Shown here in pieces: positions 46,137-55,256 of a DNA stretch of 64,000 nucleotides. The notes below the pieces were generated by a model. It was not told where the DNA came from. It made no database searches and saw only the letters and a program-made list of their open reading frames with translations. Position 1 is the stretch's first letter. Each line of letters starts with the position of its first letter. Made by a program: the position numbers and the translations under genes. Origin of the DNA: Prado023 sp963798745 (lineage in GTDB: Bacteria; Actinomycetota; Actinomycetes; S36-B12; CAIYMF01); assembly GCA_963798745.1 (NCBI GenBank), contig CAWCUF010000002.1:310001-374000 (forward strand), given 5' to 3'.

Positions 46137-48485
46137 TCAGGTTCCCACCGGGATCCACACGAGACCGATGCTGGCGACCTTCACATCGGACTTGGCCAGG
46201 GTGATCGCCATGGGGGTGACCGCCTCGGCCTTGCTAGCCCAGTCGGCGCGGATCCCCTCGATCTCGGCCTCGAGCTCTGCCTGCAGGTCGGCGAACACGG
46301 ATTCGAGCTCGGCCACCCTGTCCTGCGCGGCGTCGACCTTGTTCGAGGCTGCCGAGGCGCGCCGCGCGGCTGAGGTCATCGAGGTCTTGCGTCCGCCGAA
46401 CAGCCCCCCGAGCATGCCGAGCGCCTCCGAGCCCAGCGCGCTGGAGCGCGCTGCCTGTTGGCGCTCCAAGGTGCTGGCGGCGGTGGCGATCTTGCGCTGG
46501 GCGGCGGCCAGCTTCGTCTGGTACTTCGACTGGAGTGCCGCGATCTGCTTGTCCGCGGCGTCCGCCGCGCCCGCCTGGCAGCGCGCAGCGAAGTCCGCCT
46601 CACCCTCCCCGATCCGGCCGTAGAGCTTGAGGTCCGGATTGGTGGGGACCTCCACGCTCATGGAGCGCGTGAGCGTGTCTGCCAGGTCGCGCTGAAGTGC
46701 GGTCCACCAGGTCTTGGTCCCCACCTCGGTCGGGGGGATCCGGAAGACCGCCCCGGGCGGGGGAGCGGGCAGCAGGTCGCGGTCGTCGTAGTCGACGGCG
46801 CGGAACTCGTGGGCCGCAGGGAACGGTGAAAGCGGCGTGAGGATCGCCTCGTACTCCTGGTCGTGGACGATGCCGGCCTTGGCGTCGTCGAAGCGCAGCA
46901 GCACCCGGGCGATGGCGCCGGCGACCAGTCGATGGCCGGGGACGGCCCCGACCGACGCCGCCCAGTTGGCGGCCGGGTCCAGGAAGTGCACGGGGATTCC
47001 GTCGGGGGACTTGGGCTGGACCGGTGTCTCGTCGGCGGCCAGTGTGCTGGCCGGAGCCGCCGGTGCCGCGGGAGCAGACATGGCCGCGGGCGCGCCGGGT
47101 GCGGCCGGTGCCGCCGCCACCTTCAGCGAGGTGATCTGCTGCCGGGTCAGCGGCCCCCGCAGGTAGCTCATGGCCCATCGCGTGGTGAACACCGAGACCG
47201 TGTCCCTGCTCGCCCGCTTCATCACGAACTCGCGCTTGCCCAGACCGGAGATCGTGTCCCCGACCGCGCCGGGATCCACTGAGCCCGCCGCACTGGTCAG
47301 CCCGTCGACGAGGCGGGCCTTGTCCTGCTCGGTCTGCAGCCGGCCGATCATCCAGGTGCCTGCGTTGGACAGCGCCTTGTAGTCCACGTCGACCGGGTTC
47401 TGGGTCGAGAGCACCACGCCCACGCCGAAGGCGCGCGCCTGCTTGAGCAGCAGCATGATGGGCGCCTTGGTGGGCGGGTTGCCGTTGGGCGGCAGGTAGC
47501 CGGCGACCTCGTCCATGTACAGCAGCATGCGCAGGTCCGAGGTTCCGCTCTGGCGACGCATCCAGGAGATCAGCTTGGCCAGGACGACTGAGACGGCCGA
47601 CTGCCGCTGCTCGTCGTCGAGGTGGGCGACGGACACCACCGCGCAGCGCGGGCGGCCGTCCGGGGCGCGCAGCATCGAGGCGATGTCGATCCGCTCGCCG
47701 ACCAGCCAGGACGCGAACGCCGGTGAGGCCAGCAGCCCGTTGAGCTTCATCGCCAGCTTCATCCGGTCATCGGCGGGGTAGTAGGAGTCCAGCTCCAGGA
47801 CGCCGATCTTGCGCACGGGCGGCTGCTGGACGGAGGCGACCAGGGTGGCTAGGTCCAGCGCGCGGTCCTGGGACCAGGCGTCGTTGATGATCGTCGAGAG
47901 CAGGATGTGCTCGCGTGAGCTCAGCGGGTCCGCCTCGATGCCCACGAGATTCAGCAGGCTCGCGACATAGGCGTCGATCTCCTCCTGCACGGCCTGGGGA
48001 TCGCTCATGTCGGCGGGGACGTCGAGGGTGCCGATGATGTTCAGCCCGATCCCGTGCGCGGCGCCCGGGGTGTAGATCGCGACATCGACGTCCTCGTGCA
48101 GCGAGCGGACCTGCTCGGCACCGAGGTCCCAGCCGGCCAGTCCCGTGCTCCAGGTCTCGGCCTGTGCGGCGGCGAACTCGGGTACCGACTTGCCGGCCTT
48201 GCTCGCGTCCCCCTCGTTGATCCAGGGCTCGAACTCGGCCGGCGCCAGGTTCGGGAACGTCAGGGCGAGGTTGGTCAGGTCGCCCTTGGGGTCGATGAGC
48301 AGCGCCGGCACTCCGGAGGCCAGGCACTCCTCGATCAGGACCACGCCCAGGCCGGTCTTGCCCGAGCCGGTCATGCCGACGATCACGCCGTGCGTGGTCA
48401 GCTCATCGGTGGGCACCGTGGCAGGGTCCGCGGTCCGGGAATGCGTTGCAGGGTTGACGTCTCCACCGAGTCTCAAGTCAGCCAT
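46137..48485 (-). CDS. HerA-like FtsK/HerA superfamily ATPase
   Basis: A 782-residue ATPase. Walker A is VGMTGSGKTGLG; IDPKGDLTNLAL follows; Walker B is LLYMDEVAGYLPP; a conserved STQNP (sensor/motif) and later arginines follow. This is the bacterial DUF853/HerA-like layout, related to DNA-translocating pumps. The last 250 residues contain an Ala/Pro linker (about 460-490), a beta region and a long coiled coil (LQSKYQTKLAAAQRKIATAASTLERQ...). No nuclease (NurA) partner or Sir2 domain is adjacent, so a defence role is not indicated. TAGGGT lies 6 nt before ATG 48485. Confidence 0.82.
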   Translation of the reverse strand: MADLRLGGDVNPATHSRTADPATVPTDELTTHGVIVGMTGSGKTGLGVVLIEECLASGVPALLIDPKGDLTNLALTFPNLAPAEFEPWINEGDASKAGKSVPEFAAAQAETWSTGLAGWDLGAEQVRSLHEDVDVAIYTPGAAHGIGLNIIGTLDVPADMSDPQAVQEEIDAYVASLLNLVGIEADPLSSREHILLSTIINDAWSQDRALDLATLVASVQQPPVRKIGVLELDSYYPADDRMKLAMKLNGLLASPAFASWLVGERIDIASMLRAPDGRPRCAVVSVAHLDDEQRQSAVSVVLAKLISWMRRQSGTSDLRMLLYMDEVAGYLPPNGNPPTKAPIMLLLKQARAFGVGVVLSTQNPVDVDYKALSNAGTWMIGRLQTEQDKARLVDGLTSAAGSVDPGAVGDTISGLGKREFVMKRASRDTVSVFTTRWAMSYLRGPLTRQQITSLKVAAAPAAPGAPAAMSAPAAPAAPASTLAADETPVQPKSPDGIPVHFLDPAANWAASVGAVPGHRLVAGAIARVLLRFDDAKAGIVHDQEYEAILTPLSPFPAAHEFRAVDYDDRDLLPAPPPGAVFRIPPTEVGTKTWWTALQRDLADTLTRSMSVEVPTNPDLKLYGRIGEGEADFAARCQAGAADAADKQIAALQSKYQTKLAAAQRKIATAASTLERQQAARSSALGSEALGMLGGLFGGRKTSMTSAARRASAASNKVDAAQDRVAELESVFADLQAELEAEIEGIRADWASKAEAVTPMAITLAKSDVKVASIGLVWIPVGT

Positions 48486-48491
48486 GGCAGC

Positions 48492-48497
48492 ACCCTA
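48492..48497 (-). promoter_or_regulatory. -10 hexamer TAGGGT, leaderless HerA-like gene
   Basis: On the minus strand TAGGGT is followed by 6 nt and ATG 48485. Confidence 0.45.
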
Positions 48498-48621
48498 GGC
48501 AGGGCGGTGGCACGGGTCGCGCCGAGCGATGAGGTCGCGTGGGTGGGCACGGAATCGACCATCCAGGTGCCGATTCCGTACACACCAACGAAAGGTCAAG
48601 GTGCGTGGGTCAGGCGAGCAG

Positions 48622-49728
48622 TCAGTTGGCGGGGCAGGTGGGTGCGTCCCCCGGGGACGTGCCCCCGGGGGACGTGCTGGACTGCGTGGGCGCCGGTGTG
48701 GAGGTCCCGTCGCCAGGTTCCGGGCTCGGACTGGGCGTGCTCAGCGGCTGGTCGAGGCGCAGGGAGGTCCAGAGCTCATCGGCCGCGGGCTGCGTCCACT
48801 GCACCCGGTTGGGGTCCGGTGGCCAGGGCTCGTTGGGCACTGTGGTGAACTCGATCTCGTCGAGGCCCACCTCTCGGGCCCGGACCGCCACGGAGGCCAG
48901 CGCCCGGATGCTGCCAAGGCCCGGGTCGGTGGTCACCGACGAGGTCGCAGCGTCGAGGAACCGGTAGAGCTCCACCGGGTTGAACAGCACCCCGGTGGAG
49001 GTGACCTCCTGGATCAGCGCGGAGAGGAACTGCTGCTGGCGCTCGATGCGCTGGGTGTCCGAGCCGTTGCCCCCGTCGACGCCCTTGCGCACACGCACGT
49101 AGTCCAGCGCCTGCTGGCCGTCCAGGGTCTGGCACCCGGCGTCGAAGTAGATGTTCGACGACGGGTCGCTGATCGGGGCCTGGATGTACACCGTCACCCC
49201 ACCGACTGCATCGACCATCTTCACGAAGCCGACGAAGTCAACGACGACGAAGTGGTCGACCGCGATGCCGGTCAGGGCCTCCATCGTGCGCTGCACACAG
49301 ACTGGTCCGCCGATCACGTACGCGGAGTTGAACTGGCGCAGCTCACCGGGCACCACCGCGCCGTCGGGCCCGATGCAGTCGGGCATCGCCACCATCGAGT
49401 CCCGGGGGACGCTGACCCCGACCGACCAACTGTTGTCCGCGGACAGGTGCAGGAGCATCGTGGTATCGGCCAGCCCGGGGGAGTCCCCACCGACGGCGCT
49501 GTTGTCGCCCTCGCGGGTGTCCGAGCCGATCGCCAGGATGTTCAGCGCCTGGTTCTCCTTGGCCGGGCGGACGTCGCCGAGGCCCTCCCCGGGGTCGATC
49601 GTGGCGATGTTGGAGTCCAATCGCTGATACGCACTCCACAGGGCGACCGCCGCGATGCCGACAACCGCGAGCAGCACAGCGGTGACGACCCACGGCCAGC
49701 GCCGGCGCCGGGCAGGCTCCTGCTGCAT
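48622..49728 (-). CDS. LytR-CpsA-Psr family cell-wall ligase
   Basis: A 368-residue membrane-anchored LCP protein. It has a short basic cytoplasmic start, one transmembrane helix (WPWVVTAVLLAVVGIAAVALW) and an extracellular LCP domain with ILAIGSDTRE, DTTMLLHL, VSVPRDSMV, and LDYVRVRKG followed by RIERQQQFL. These carry the conserved Asp and Arg residues that bind the polyprenyl pyrophosphate. A Ser/Pro/Thr-rich tail follows. LCP enzymes attach teichoic-acid-like or arabinogalactan polymers to peptidoglycan. ATG 49728 is chosen over GTG 49731 because AGGAGG is 5 nt away. Confidence 0.9.
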   Translation of the reverse strand: MQQEPARRRRWPWVVTAVLLAVVGIAAVALWSAYQRLDSNIATIDPGEGLGDVRPAKENQALNILAIGSDTREGDNSAVGGDSPGLADTTMLLHLSADNSWSVGVSVPRDSMVAMPDCIGPDGAVVPGELRQFNSAYVIGGPVCVQRTMEALTGIAVDHFVVVDFVGFVKMVDAVGGVTVYIQAPISDPSSNIYFDAGCQTLDGQQALDYVRVRKGVDGGNGSDTQRIERQQQFLSALIQEVTSTGVLFNPVELYRFLDAATSSVTTDPGLGSIRALASVAVRAREVGLDEIEFTTVPNEPWPPDPNRVQWTQPAADELWTSLRLDQPLSTPSPSPEPGDGTSTPAPTQSSTSPGGTSPGDAPTCPAN

Positions 49729-49806
49729 CACGTCCTCCTGGTCGGACCTGGGGCTGAAGGCTAGCCCGCTGGACGGGCAGGGGGTGTGCCGTGCCGGGGA
49801 CGTCGG

Positions 49807-50736
49807 TCAGCGGGCGGCCAGTGCGGCCAGTCCCGTTCGGTCGAAGGTGGCTGCCCCGCCCAGGTCGCTGCAGACGATCCGGGCCAGCACCTGCCCGCGG
49901 TGCAGGGCCTGGCTGCCTGACAGCTCGGCGCACAGCAGTCCATCGAGGAAGCCGGTGGCCAGGCTGTCCCCCGCGCCGGTCGTGTCGACGATCGGCAGGT
50001 CGAGCCCGGGTGGTGGTTGCGTGGTGACGATCGGTCCGCTGTCCCCGCGCTGCACGAGCATCGCCCCACGCTGGCCCATGCCGAACACCACATGGGAGGC
50101 AGGCCCCGCCGCGAACCAGCCCACCGCGGTCGCCACCGGGTCCTCGAGGTGCGCGGCAGAGGCGAACAGGTAGTCGGCTGACGCGACGAAGTCCGCCCGG
50201 TACGGGTCAGCGGGATCGCGCACGTCCTGCAGGTCCACAGCCACCGGCAGGCCGAGCGTGCGCGCCCGGGCAACGATGCCGCGCCCCCAGTTGGGCAGGG
50301 AGGCGAACACCAGGCCGGCTCCCGAGAGCGCACTTTCGACTGCGGCCCGCGGTGGTCGGAGCGTCATGTGCGACCCGCCGTCGTAGAAGGAGGTCCGGCG
50401 CCCATCGGGGCGGATGAGGTTCACCGAACGTGCTGTGCCGCCCGGATCGAGGAACATCAGTGCGGTGTCCACGCCGTCGGCAGCCAGGACGTCCCTGACC
50501 ATGCTGCCGGCCAGGTCGTCACCCGCGCTGCCCAGGATGCGCGTCTGGTGACCGAGTCGGGCGCAGGCCCGAGCCGTGAACGCGGCGGCGTGTCCCACCG
50601 TGTCGAGGTTGCGGACGTAGTGCCCGTCGGCGTCGAGATCGGGGTGGTCCTCGCCCAGGAGGACCAGGGTGTCCAGGCCCGGGTTGCCGACGATGGTGAT
50701 CCGACCGGGTTGCCCGGCCGGGTCAGTCCAGGACAT
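49807..50736 (-). CDS. PfkB-family carbohydrate kinase
   Basis: A 309-residue ribokinase/PfkB-family kinase. It opens with ITIVGNPGLDTLVLLGE, then GHAAAFTARACARLG (the sugar-binding GG motif altered to GHAAA), and ends with the signature DTTGAGDSLATGFLDGLL containing the catalytic Asp and anion hole. The substrate could be a sugar or nucleoside. The gene's first 14 bp overlap the end of the DUF1015 gene, so they are translated together; DUF1015 relatives include serine kinases and related phosphotransfer enzymes, but a shared pathway is not established. Confidence 0.85.
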   Translation of the reverse strand: MSWTDPAGQPGRITIVGNPGLDTLVLLGEDHPDLDADGHYVRNLDTVGHAAAFTARACARLGHQTRILGSAGDDLAGSMVRDVLAADGVDTALMFLDPGGTARSVNLIRPDGRRTSFYDGGSHMTLRPPRAAVESALSGAGLVFASLPNWGRGIVARARTLGLPVAVDLQDVRDPADPYRADFVASADYLFASAAHLEDPVATAVGWFAAGPASHVVFGMGQRGAMLVQRGDSGPIVTTQPPPGLDLPIVDTTGAGDSLATGFLDGLLCAELSGSQALHRGQVLARIVCSDLGGAATFDRTGLAALAAR

Positions 50737-51940
50737 GGCTGACGAGGCCGTCGAGCAGCTTCGGCTCGAACCACGTCGACTTCGGCGGCATGATCCCGCC
50801 CGCGTCAGCCACGGCGATCAGGTCAGCGACCGTGGTGGGGTACATGCTGAAGGCTGCGCTCCACTGGCCCGAGTCCACCGCGGCTTCCAGCTCGGACCGC
50901 GGGCGGACCCCGCCGACGAAGCCGATCCGCGGGTCGGTCCGCTGGTCGGCGATGCCCAGCAGGGGCGCGAGCAGGTGCCGGGCGAGCACAGCCACGTCGA
51001 GCTGGTCGGCGGGGCCGGTGGCAGTCCGCAGGTGGTCCGGGGCGCCCAGCACGTACCAGCGCCCCGCCAGGTACAGCCCGAACCGGCCGGGCGCGGCCGG
51101 GGTCACGGGCCCGTCGGAGGCCTCGACGCTGAACCTCGCCGCGATCGCGTCCAGCAGGGCTTCGGCGCTCAGCCCGTCGGGGGCCCGGACGAGCCGGTTG
51201 TAGGGCAGCAGCGTCACCTCGTCGGCGGGGAACGCCACGGCCAGGAAGCGGGCACTGGCCGGCGTCGGGCGCTGTGCGTGCACCATCGACGCGGCCGCGC
51301 TGCGGTGGTGGCCGTCGGCGATGTAGAGCACGCCGAGATCCTCGTAGGCCGCTTCGAGGGCCCTGATCGCGTCCTGGTCGGTGATCGGCCAGATCTCGTG
51401 GCGCACCCCGCCGGGGCCCACGAAGTCCGTGGTGGCCGGGCCGGCGGTGGCCCCGGCGAGGACCTCGGTGATGGTGGTGTCCGGGTGGTGGATCAGGAAC
51501 ACCGGACCGGTCTGGGCGCCGACCGCCTGCATGTGCGCGGCCCGCTCGGCCTGCTTGTCGGGTCGGGTCGTCTCGTGCCGACGGATCAGGCCCTCGTCGT
51601 AGGCCGTGATGCTCGCCCCACCCACGACACCGGTCTGGGCGTGGTTGCCCCGGGTCAGCCGATAGACATGGAGCCGGGGCTCGGTGTCGAGGGCGAGCAG
51701 CCCGTCGGAGCGCAGCCGGGCCAGCGCCGCGGCGGCCAGCGCATGGGCGTGCGGGTCGCCGAGCGGGGCGTCCTCGGGCAGGTCGATGTCCGGCCGTGAG
51801 ACGTGCAGGAACGAGTGCGGCCGGCCGGCGGCCATCGCGACCGCCTCGGCGCGACTCATCACGTCGTAGGGCAGCTCGGCGACGTCGGCGGCGACCTGCG
51901 GGGGCGGGCAGAGACCACGGATCGGCGCGAAGAGGGTCAT
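50723..51940 (-). CDS. DUF1015 family protein (SerK/SbnI-related)
   Basis: A 405-residue DUF1015 protein. Family landmarks: PPPQVAADVAELPYDVMSRAEA at the start, RPHSFLHVSRP, and YIADGHHRSAAA in the middle. The family includes archaeal ADP-dependent serine kinase and SbnI, so a phosphotransfer or ParB-like nucleotide-binding role is plausible. The TACGAT hexamer 6 nt before ATG 51940 suggests a leaderless start. It is the first gene of a two-gene unit with the PfkB kinase. Confidence 0.82.
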   Translation of the reverse strand: MTLFAPIRGLCPPPQVAADVAELPYDVMSRAEAVAMAAGRPHSFLHVSRPDIDLPEDAPLGDPHAHALAAAALARLRSDGLLALDTEPRLHVYRLTRGNHAQTGVVGGASITAYDEGLIRRHETTRPDKQAERAAHMQAVGAQTGPVFLIHHPDTTITEVLAGATAGPATTDFVGPGGVRHEIWPITDQDAIRALEAAYEDLGVLYIADGHHRSAAASMVHAQRPTPASARFLAVAFPADEVTLLPYNRLVRAPDGLSAEALLDAIAARFSVEASDGPVTPAAPGRFGLYLAGRWYVLGAPDHLRTATGPADQLDVAVLARHLLAPLLGIADQRTDPRIGFVGGVRPRSELEAAVDSGQWSAAFSMYPTTVADLIAVADAGGIMPPKSTWFEPKLLDGLVSHVLD

Positions 51941-51946
51941 CGCGCC

Positions 51947-51952
51947 ATCGTA
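51947..51952 (-). promoter_or_regulatory. -10 hexamer TACGAT, leaderless DUF1015 gene
   Basis: On the minus strand TACGAT is followed by 6 nt and ATG 51940. Confidence 0.5.
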
Positions 51953-52010
51953 GGTGGCGGCTACGGGCGCTCCGGTCGGGCGGTCGGCGGCCGGGACCGG
52001 CTGGTCGAGC

Positions 52011-52544
52011 TCAATGCCCGAAGGTGACGGTGATCCGCGCCCGGGCCAAGGTGTGGAATGCCAACGTGAACGCGACCGTCACCGGTGAACAACCCGGCTC
52101 GACCCCGAGCCGCGCCACGTCCATCGCGTGCACGACGAACATGTAGCGATGCGGCCGGTCGCCCTTCGGCGGTGCTGCGCCGGAGTACTTGGCAGAGCCG
52201 AAGTCGGTGCTGGCATGGAACCCGCCGGGCAGCGTCGAATCCGAGGCCCCCGCGCCCCGCGCGAGCTCATCGACAGAGGCAGGTAGGTCCGTCAACGACC
52301 AGTGCCAGTACCCGCACCCGGTGGGCGCATCGGGGTCCAGGCACGTCACCGCGAAGCCCATGGTGGCTTCGGGCGCACCGGACCAGGACAGGTGCGGTGA
52401 GTTGTCCTGGCCGCCCGCGGAGCCGTGCACGTGGGCCATGGTCATGACCTCGCCGTCGACGAGGTCGGCGCTGGTCACCTCGAACCATGGTCGGGGCGGC
52501 AGGAAGTCGTAGGGATCGGGGGCGATCGGACGTTCGATCGACAT
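52011..52544 (-). CDS. YbhB/YbcL (PEBP, Raf kinase inhibitor-like) protein
   Basis: A 177-residue phosphatidylethanolamine-binding-protein fold. It has the ligand pocket motifs DPDAPTGCGYWHW and, earlier, NSPHLSWSGAP; KYSGAAPPKGDRPHRYMF follows. It is cytoplasmic, with no signal peptide. The bacterial role is unclear; members bind anionic ligands. GAGGAGG precedes ATG 52544. A hairpin at 52639 separates it from the upstream yceI-like gene. Confidence 0.9.
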   Translation of the reverse strand: MSIERPIAPDPYDFLPPRPWFEVTSADLVDGEVMTMAHVHGSAGGQDNSPHLSWSGAPEATMGFAVTCLDPDAPTGCGYWHWSLTDLPASVDELARGAGASDSTLPGGFHASTDFGSAKYSGAAPPKGDRPHRYMFVVHAMDVARLGVEPGCSPVTVAFTLAFHTLARARITVTFGH

Positions 52545-52638
52545 GGCGGGCCTCCTCACGGCGGGCAGGTGCTGGTGGGATCCAGACAACCACTCCCGCG
52601 CCGCTGTTGGTGGCCGGGCGGGACCGGACAGGTGAGAA

Positions 52639-52670
52639 CCCCGCTGCCGACGGGGGAGCAAGCAGCGGGG
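52639..52670 (-). terminator. terminator of the YceI gene
   Basis: CCCCGCTG / CAGCGGGG form a perfect 8-bp stem 140 bp downstream of the yceI-like stop on the minus strand; the sequence continues TTCTC. The rest of 52545-52809 has no gene. Confidence 0.55.
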
Positions 52671-52809
52671 CCTCAAGATCATCTTGGTCGTTCGCGCCGA
52701 TCTGTGCAAGTCTGCCGCGCCCGGAGATTGTCCGGTGGGGCTGGGCGCAGGGGGCGGGGCAGGGTGGCTGGCGTCCGACGCGCCAAGAACTGACATCGGC
52801 CGACAGGTC

Positions 52810-53343
52810 TCAGGGCAGTTCGAGGGTGACCTCGAGGTGGACCTCGACCTCGTCGGCCACCTTCAACTGGCCCAGCATGGTGCTGTAGGGCGCCACGCCG
52901 AACGCGGACTGGCGTACCGGTACGGCACATCTGGCGGTCAGTCGTTCGCCGGACTCGAGGAGTTCGACGACGGCGCTCAGCGGTCGGGTCTGCCCGTGGA
53001 TGGTCAACGAACCGGTCACGTGCAGGGCGGTCCGGGTGCGGGTCACCTCCTGGGAGGTGAAGACGACCTCGGGGTGCCGGTCGGTGCGCAGCGATCTCAG
53101 CGCGTTGTCGCGGATCGTGCGTCGGTCGCCCTCGCCCAGCGGCTTGATCCCACCGCTGCCCGATTCCACGCGCAGGCTGCGCAGGTCGGCGCGCACGCAG
53201 ATCGCGGTCGGGTCGGCGCCGTCGACGTCGACCTCCGCCGACCACTGGTCGATCACGATCACGAGGTTGTGGCCCATCCGGGCCGCCGCGCCGGCGACTG
53301 CGGTGCGCAGTGTGAGAGTCCCGTTCGCGGGGCCGATGTCCAT
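52810..53343 (-). CDS. YceI-family lipid-binding protein
   Basis: A 177-residue YceI domain (lipocalin-like barrel that binds isoprenoid or lipid chains). It shows RMGHNLVIVI near the start, ICVRADLRSLRV, a DRRTIRDNALRSLRTDRHPEVVF core, then VTGSLTIHGQTRPL. There is no signal peptide, unlike proteobacterial YceI, so it is probably cytoplasmic. It is divergent from the MhuD-like gene, with CACGAT 6 nt before ATG 53343. Confidence 0.88.
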   Translation of the reverse strand: MDIGPANGTLTLRTAVAGAAARMGHNLVIVIDQWSAEVDVDGADPTAICVRADLRSLRVESGSGGIKPLGEGDRRTIRDNALRSLRTDRHPEVVFTSQEVTRTRTALHVTGSLTIHGQTRPLSAVVELLESGERLTARCAVPVRQSAFGVAPYSTMLGQLKVADEVEVHLEVTLELP

Positions 53344-53481
53344 GGGTCCATCGTGCCCGTACCGCTCGACGCGACGCTCAGCGGGCCTGCGGCGTGGGTT
53401 GCGTGCTGGCCGGCCCGGGCAATCCGGTGGGTCCGGGCGGCTGCCGCGGCGGGACGAGCGGGGGTGGGGCAACATGGCGTC

Positions 53482-53805
53482 ATGAGTTTCGTCGCTGTCA
53501 ACGTCCTGACCGTGCCCGCAGAGGCCGGTGCCACCCTGGAACAGCGGTTCGCCCGCCGCGCGGGTTCGGTGGAGCGCGCCGCCGGGTTCCAGCACTTCGA
53601 GTTGCTCCGCCCGGTGGAGGGCACCGAGGCCTACCTGGTGTACACGCGCTGGGACGACCGCGAGTCGTTCGCGGCGTGGACGAAGTCCCAGTCGTTCGCC
53701 GCGGGCCACGGGCAGGCCAGTGGCCGGGGCGAGGGGGAGCGGCCGGCAGCCACCGGGTCCACGATCTGGAGCTTCGAGGTCGTCCAGTCGGTCGATCCGG
53801 CGTAG
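53482..53805 (+). CDS. MhuD-like haem-degrading monooxygenase (ABM domain)
   Basis: A 107-residue ferredoxin-like antibiotic-biosynthesis-monooxygenase domain closely resembling mycobacterial MhuD. It has the near-N-terminal Asn (VAVNVLTV), LEQRFARRAGSVERAAGF, FELLRP, then W (FAAWTKSQSF) and the haem-ligand-position His (AAGHGQ). MhuD opens the haem ring to release iron. The Asn-Trp-His trio is the basis for the call. No siderophore or haem-uptake genes are adjacent. A repetitive GC-rich stretch follows the stop. Confidence 0.82.
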   Translation: MSFVAVNVLTVPAEAGATLEQRFARRAGSVERAAGFQHFELLRPVEGTEAYLVYTRWDDRESFAAWTKSQSFAAGHGQASGRGEGERPAATGSTIWSFEVVQSVDPA

Positions 53806-53814
53806 TCGCCCAGC

Positions 53815-53900
53815 CAGCCAACAGGCCAGCAAGCAGGCTGGCAGGCCGGGCAGCGAGCAGGCCAGCCGGCCGGCCGGCCAGGCCGCCCTGCGCGGGCGGG
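53815..53900. repeat. low-complexity CCAGC/AGCAGGC/CCGG repeats
   Basis: After the MhuD-like stop, short irregular repeats (CCAGC, GCAAGCAGGC, then CCGGCCGGCCGG) fill about 85 bp; GCCAGC..GCTGGC can form a small hairpin. It may end transcription before the acyl-CoA dehydrogenase gene. Confidence 0.5.
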
Positions 53901-53943
53901 AGCCAGCGCTGCCCTGGCTGTGAAGGGCGGGAGTGCGCGGGCA

Positions 53944-53949
53944 TAGCGT
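53944..53949 (+). promoter_or_regulatory. -10 hexamer TAGCGT, leaderless acyl-CoA dehydrogenase start
   Basis: TAGCGT ends 6 nt before ATG 53956; no Shine-Dalgarno. Confidence 0.5.
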
Positions 53950-53955
53950 GACTTC

Positions 53956-55110
53956 ATGACCGCCGAGTTCACCGATCCGTTCGCCACGCCCGAGCGTCGG
54001 GCACTGCGAGCCGTGACCCGCGACTTCGTCGAGCGGGAGGTGCTGGCCGATCTCGAGCACTGGGAGCGTGCCGGTGAACTCCCGCGCGAGCTGCACCGCA
54101 GGGCGGCCCGCGCCGGGCTGCTGGGGGTCGGCTTCGCCCAGGCGGTCGGGGGTCAGGGCGGGGATCTCCTCGACACGGTGGTCGTGACCGAGGAGGTGCT
54201 GCTGGCTGGGGGCAGCGGTGGGCTGATCGCCGGGCTGTTCACCCACGGCATCGCCCTGCCGCACATCGTGGCGGCCGGCGACCCCGGGCAGATCGAGGAG
54301 TTCGTGCGCCCGGTCCTCGCCGGTGAGCAGATCGCCGCGCTGGCGATCACCGAGCCGGACGGCGGGTCGGACGTTGCCGCGCTGCGCACCCGCGCGGTCC
54401 GCGACGGCGACGACTTCGTCATCGACGGGGCGAAGACCTACATCACCTCTGCTGCGCGGGCGGACTTCGTCACCGTCGCGGTGCGCACCGGCGGTCCGGG
54501 GTTCGGGGGCATCTCGCTGCTGATCGTGCCCACCGACTCGCCGGGGTTCACCGTGTCCCGACGGCTGGAGAAGATGGGCTGGCTGTGCTCGGACACCGCC
54601 GAGTTGGCGTTCACCGGGTGCCGGGTGCCGGTGGCCCATCTGGTCGGGCCGCGTGACAGCGGATTCGTGCAGATCGCCCAGCAGTTCGTGGTGGAGCGGT
54701 TGTCGATCGCGGTGCAGGCCTACGCCACCGCGCAGCGCTGCCTGGACCTCGCCCTGGCGTGGGCACGGGAGCGCCGCACGTTCGGCAAGCCACTGAACCG
54801 CCATCAGGTGGTCCGTCATCAAATGGTCGAGATGCACCGGCAGATCGAGGTGGCCCGCGTGTACACCCGCGAGATCGCCCGACGGTACGTGGCCGGCCAG
54901 GACGTGATCGCCGAGGCCGCGCTGGCCAAGAACACAGCGGTGGCGGCTGCCGAGCACGTCGCCTACCAGGCGGTCCAGATGTTCGGTGGGATGGGGTACA
55001 TGCGCGAGTCCGAGGTGGAGCGTCACTACCGCGACGTGCGGGTGTTGGCCATCGGAGGCGGCGCGACAGAGGTCATGACCGAGCTGGCTGCCCGGCGGCT
55101 CGGGTTCTGA
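53956..55110 (+). CDS. acyl-CoA dehydrogenase (long-chain/isovaleryl-type base)
   Basis: A 384-residue FAD-dependent acyl-CoA dehydrogenase. It has LAITEPDGGSDVAAL and GAKTYITSAARAD in the beta domain, RERRTFGKPL, QMFGGMGYM and the end YRDVRVLAIGGGATEVM. The usual EGT catalytic-base motif near the C-terminus is replaced by GGGATE, so the base is probably the Glu in VVERLSIA, the position used by isovaleryl- and long-chain enzymes. It is unrelated by position to the lipid-synthase operon ACAD. It stands alone; degradative beta-oxidation or branched-chain catabolism is likely. Confidence 0.88.
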   Translation: MTAEFTDPFATPERRALRAVTRDFVEREVLADLEHWERAGELPRELHRRAARAGLLGVGFAQAVGGQGGDLLDTVVVTEEVLLAGGSGGLIAGLFTHGIALPHIVAAGDPGQIEEFVRPVLAGEQIAALAITEPDGGSDVAALRTRAVRDGDDFVIDGAKTYITSAARADFVTVAVRTGGPGFGGISLLIVPTDSPGFTVSRRLEKMGWLCSDTAELAFTGCRVPVAHLVGPRDSGFVQIAQQFVVERLSIAVQAYATAQRCLDLALAWARERRTFGKPLNRHQVVRHQMVEMHRQIEVARVYTREIARRYVAGQDVIAEAALAKNTAVAAAEHVAYQAVQMFGGMGYMRESEVERHYRDVRVLAIGGGATEVMTELAARRLGF

Positions 55111-55256
55111 GTCGGAGCTGCCTGCCGGTCCCGAAGTCGGGCGGAGGAGGTCGGGCCGGACACGCAGGTGGTGGCCGTCCGACCAAGGTCGCGCCAGGTG
55201 GGTCGGGACCCGAGCGATGCTGGGGCGGGAGCGGGATCGTGTTCCTGCCGCCGGAA

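Noticed and set aside
46137..48485. HerA-like ATPase as part of a Sir2-HerA or NurA-HerA defence pair
   Set aside because: Neighbours are ornithine aminotransferase and an LCP ligase; no nuclease or Sir2 domain is fused or adjacent.
53815..53900. CCAGC-rich repeats as an attachment site or iteron cluster
   Set aside because: The repeats are irregular, low complexity and not beside integrase or replication genes.
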